Assembly (NCBI GenBank): GCA_937937835.1
Contig: CALDBJ010000087.1
Location: 1-6,603 of the forward strand
Reading direction: 5' to 3'
DNA: 6,603 bases
From: an uncultured Collinsella sp.
GTDB taxonomy: Bacteria; Actinomycetota; Coriobacteriia; Coriobacteriales; Coriobacteriaceae
Part shown: piece after piece, positions 6,397 through 6,603 of the stretch
How positions within the stretch are numbered: the first letter of the stretch is position 1
Layout of the letters: every line of letters begins with the position of its first letter
Program-made: the position numbers and the translations under genes
Notes under the pieces: generated by a model
The model's input: only the letters and a program-made list of their open reading frames with translations
What the model was told of the DNA's origin: nothing
Databases searched by the model: none

Positions 6397-6403
6397 AAGG
6401 AAG
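6397..6403 (+). promoter_or_regulatory. Ribosome binding site of the antitoxin gene
   Basis: AAGGAAG lies 4 bases before the ATG at 6408, with its AGGA core 6 bases away. It selects 6408 over the next in-frame ATG at 6420, whose upstream bases lack such a site. It is partly complementary to the CCTTC of the upstream hairpin loop. Confidence 0.6.
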
Positions 6404-6407
6404 CGCC

Positions 6408-6603
6408 ATGGCAGAACACATGACCCCGGTTGTCGCGAAGGTCTTGCCCGAGGAAAAGGCGGCCTTCGCGGCGGCAACCCAGCTCGTGGGCACTACGCCG
6501 TCCAACGCCATCCGCATGTTTATCGCCGCCTTCAATCGCTGCGGCACCTTTCCGTTCGACATTTCGCCCAACGGGGCCTTTGGCGCTGCGCCCGATTCTC
6601 ATC
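6408..6603 (+). CDS. RelB/DinJ-family antitoxin, N-terminal part (runs off the window)
   Basis: Sixty-five codons are visible before the window ends. After a short N-terminal strand (TPVVAKVLPEEKAAF) that would make the ribbon of a ribbon-helix-helix DNA-binding fold, the segment TTPSNAIRMFIAAFNRCG followed by TFPFDI matches the conserved core of RelB/DinJ antitoxins, in which the second helix ends in a Pro-Phe motif. In the family, the protein neutralises a RelE/YafQ-type mRNA-cleaving toxin and, with it, represses its own operon. A toxin gene would be expected just downstream, outside the window. The gene has its own promoter region and is separated by 215 bases from the hydrogenase-transporter cluster, so it is a separate unit. 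The C-terminal toxin-binding part is not visible, and an orphan regulator remains possible. Confidence 0.75.
   Translation, partial: MAEHMTPVVAKVLPEEKAAFAAATQLVGTTPSNAIRMFIAAFNRCGTFPFDISPNGAFGAAPDSH

Overview
The window is GC-rich and looks like an obligately anaerobic Actinomycetota genome. A gut Coriobacteriia such as Collinsella fits best, but that assignment is inference from base composition, protein style and the presence of an [FeFe]-hydrogenase. All convincing genes are on the + strand.

Bases 1-116 hold no gene; a small GC hairpin (76-95) lies just before the first ribosome binding site. Bases 117-6192 form one very tight four-gene cluster. It encodes (1) a 610-residue iron-sulfur flavoprotein that joins a NuoF-type [4Fe-4S] domain to a GltD/NfnB-like pyridine-nucleotide oxidoreductase; (2) a complete catalytic group A [FeFe]-hydrogenase with CpI-like architecture; (3) a predicted Tat-exported lipoprotein, the substrate-binding protein of an NMT1/SsuA-like ABC importer; and (4) one polypeptide in which the importer permease is fused to its ATPase. 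The gene junctions are -7, +2 and +3 bases, so the four are almost certainly co-transcribed and probably translationally coupled.

The first two proteins plausibly form a soluble complex moving electrons between NAD(P)H, ferredoxin-like carriers and protons/H2. The transporter's substrate cannot be read from sequence. Its position directly behind the hydrogenase is the main functional puzzle of the window.

Bases 6193-6407 are non-coding but structured. They contain a possible extended -10 promoter, three 10-bp-phased AATAC repeats that look like an operator, and a 57-base segment able to form a two-tier stem-loop in the leader of the next gene. From 6408 to the window end runs the start of a RelB/DinJ-family antitoxin gene; any partner toxin would lie beyond the window.

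The most interesting points are the hydrogenase/ABC-importer operon, the permease-ATPase fusion with an unusually short ATPase core, and the repeat-plus-stem-loop leader of the antitoxin gene.
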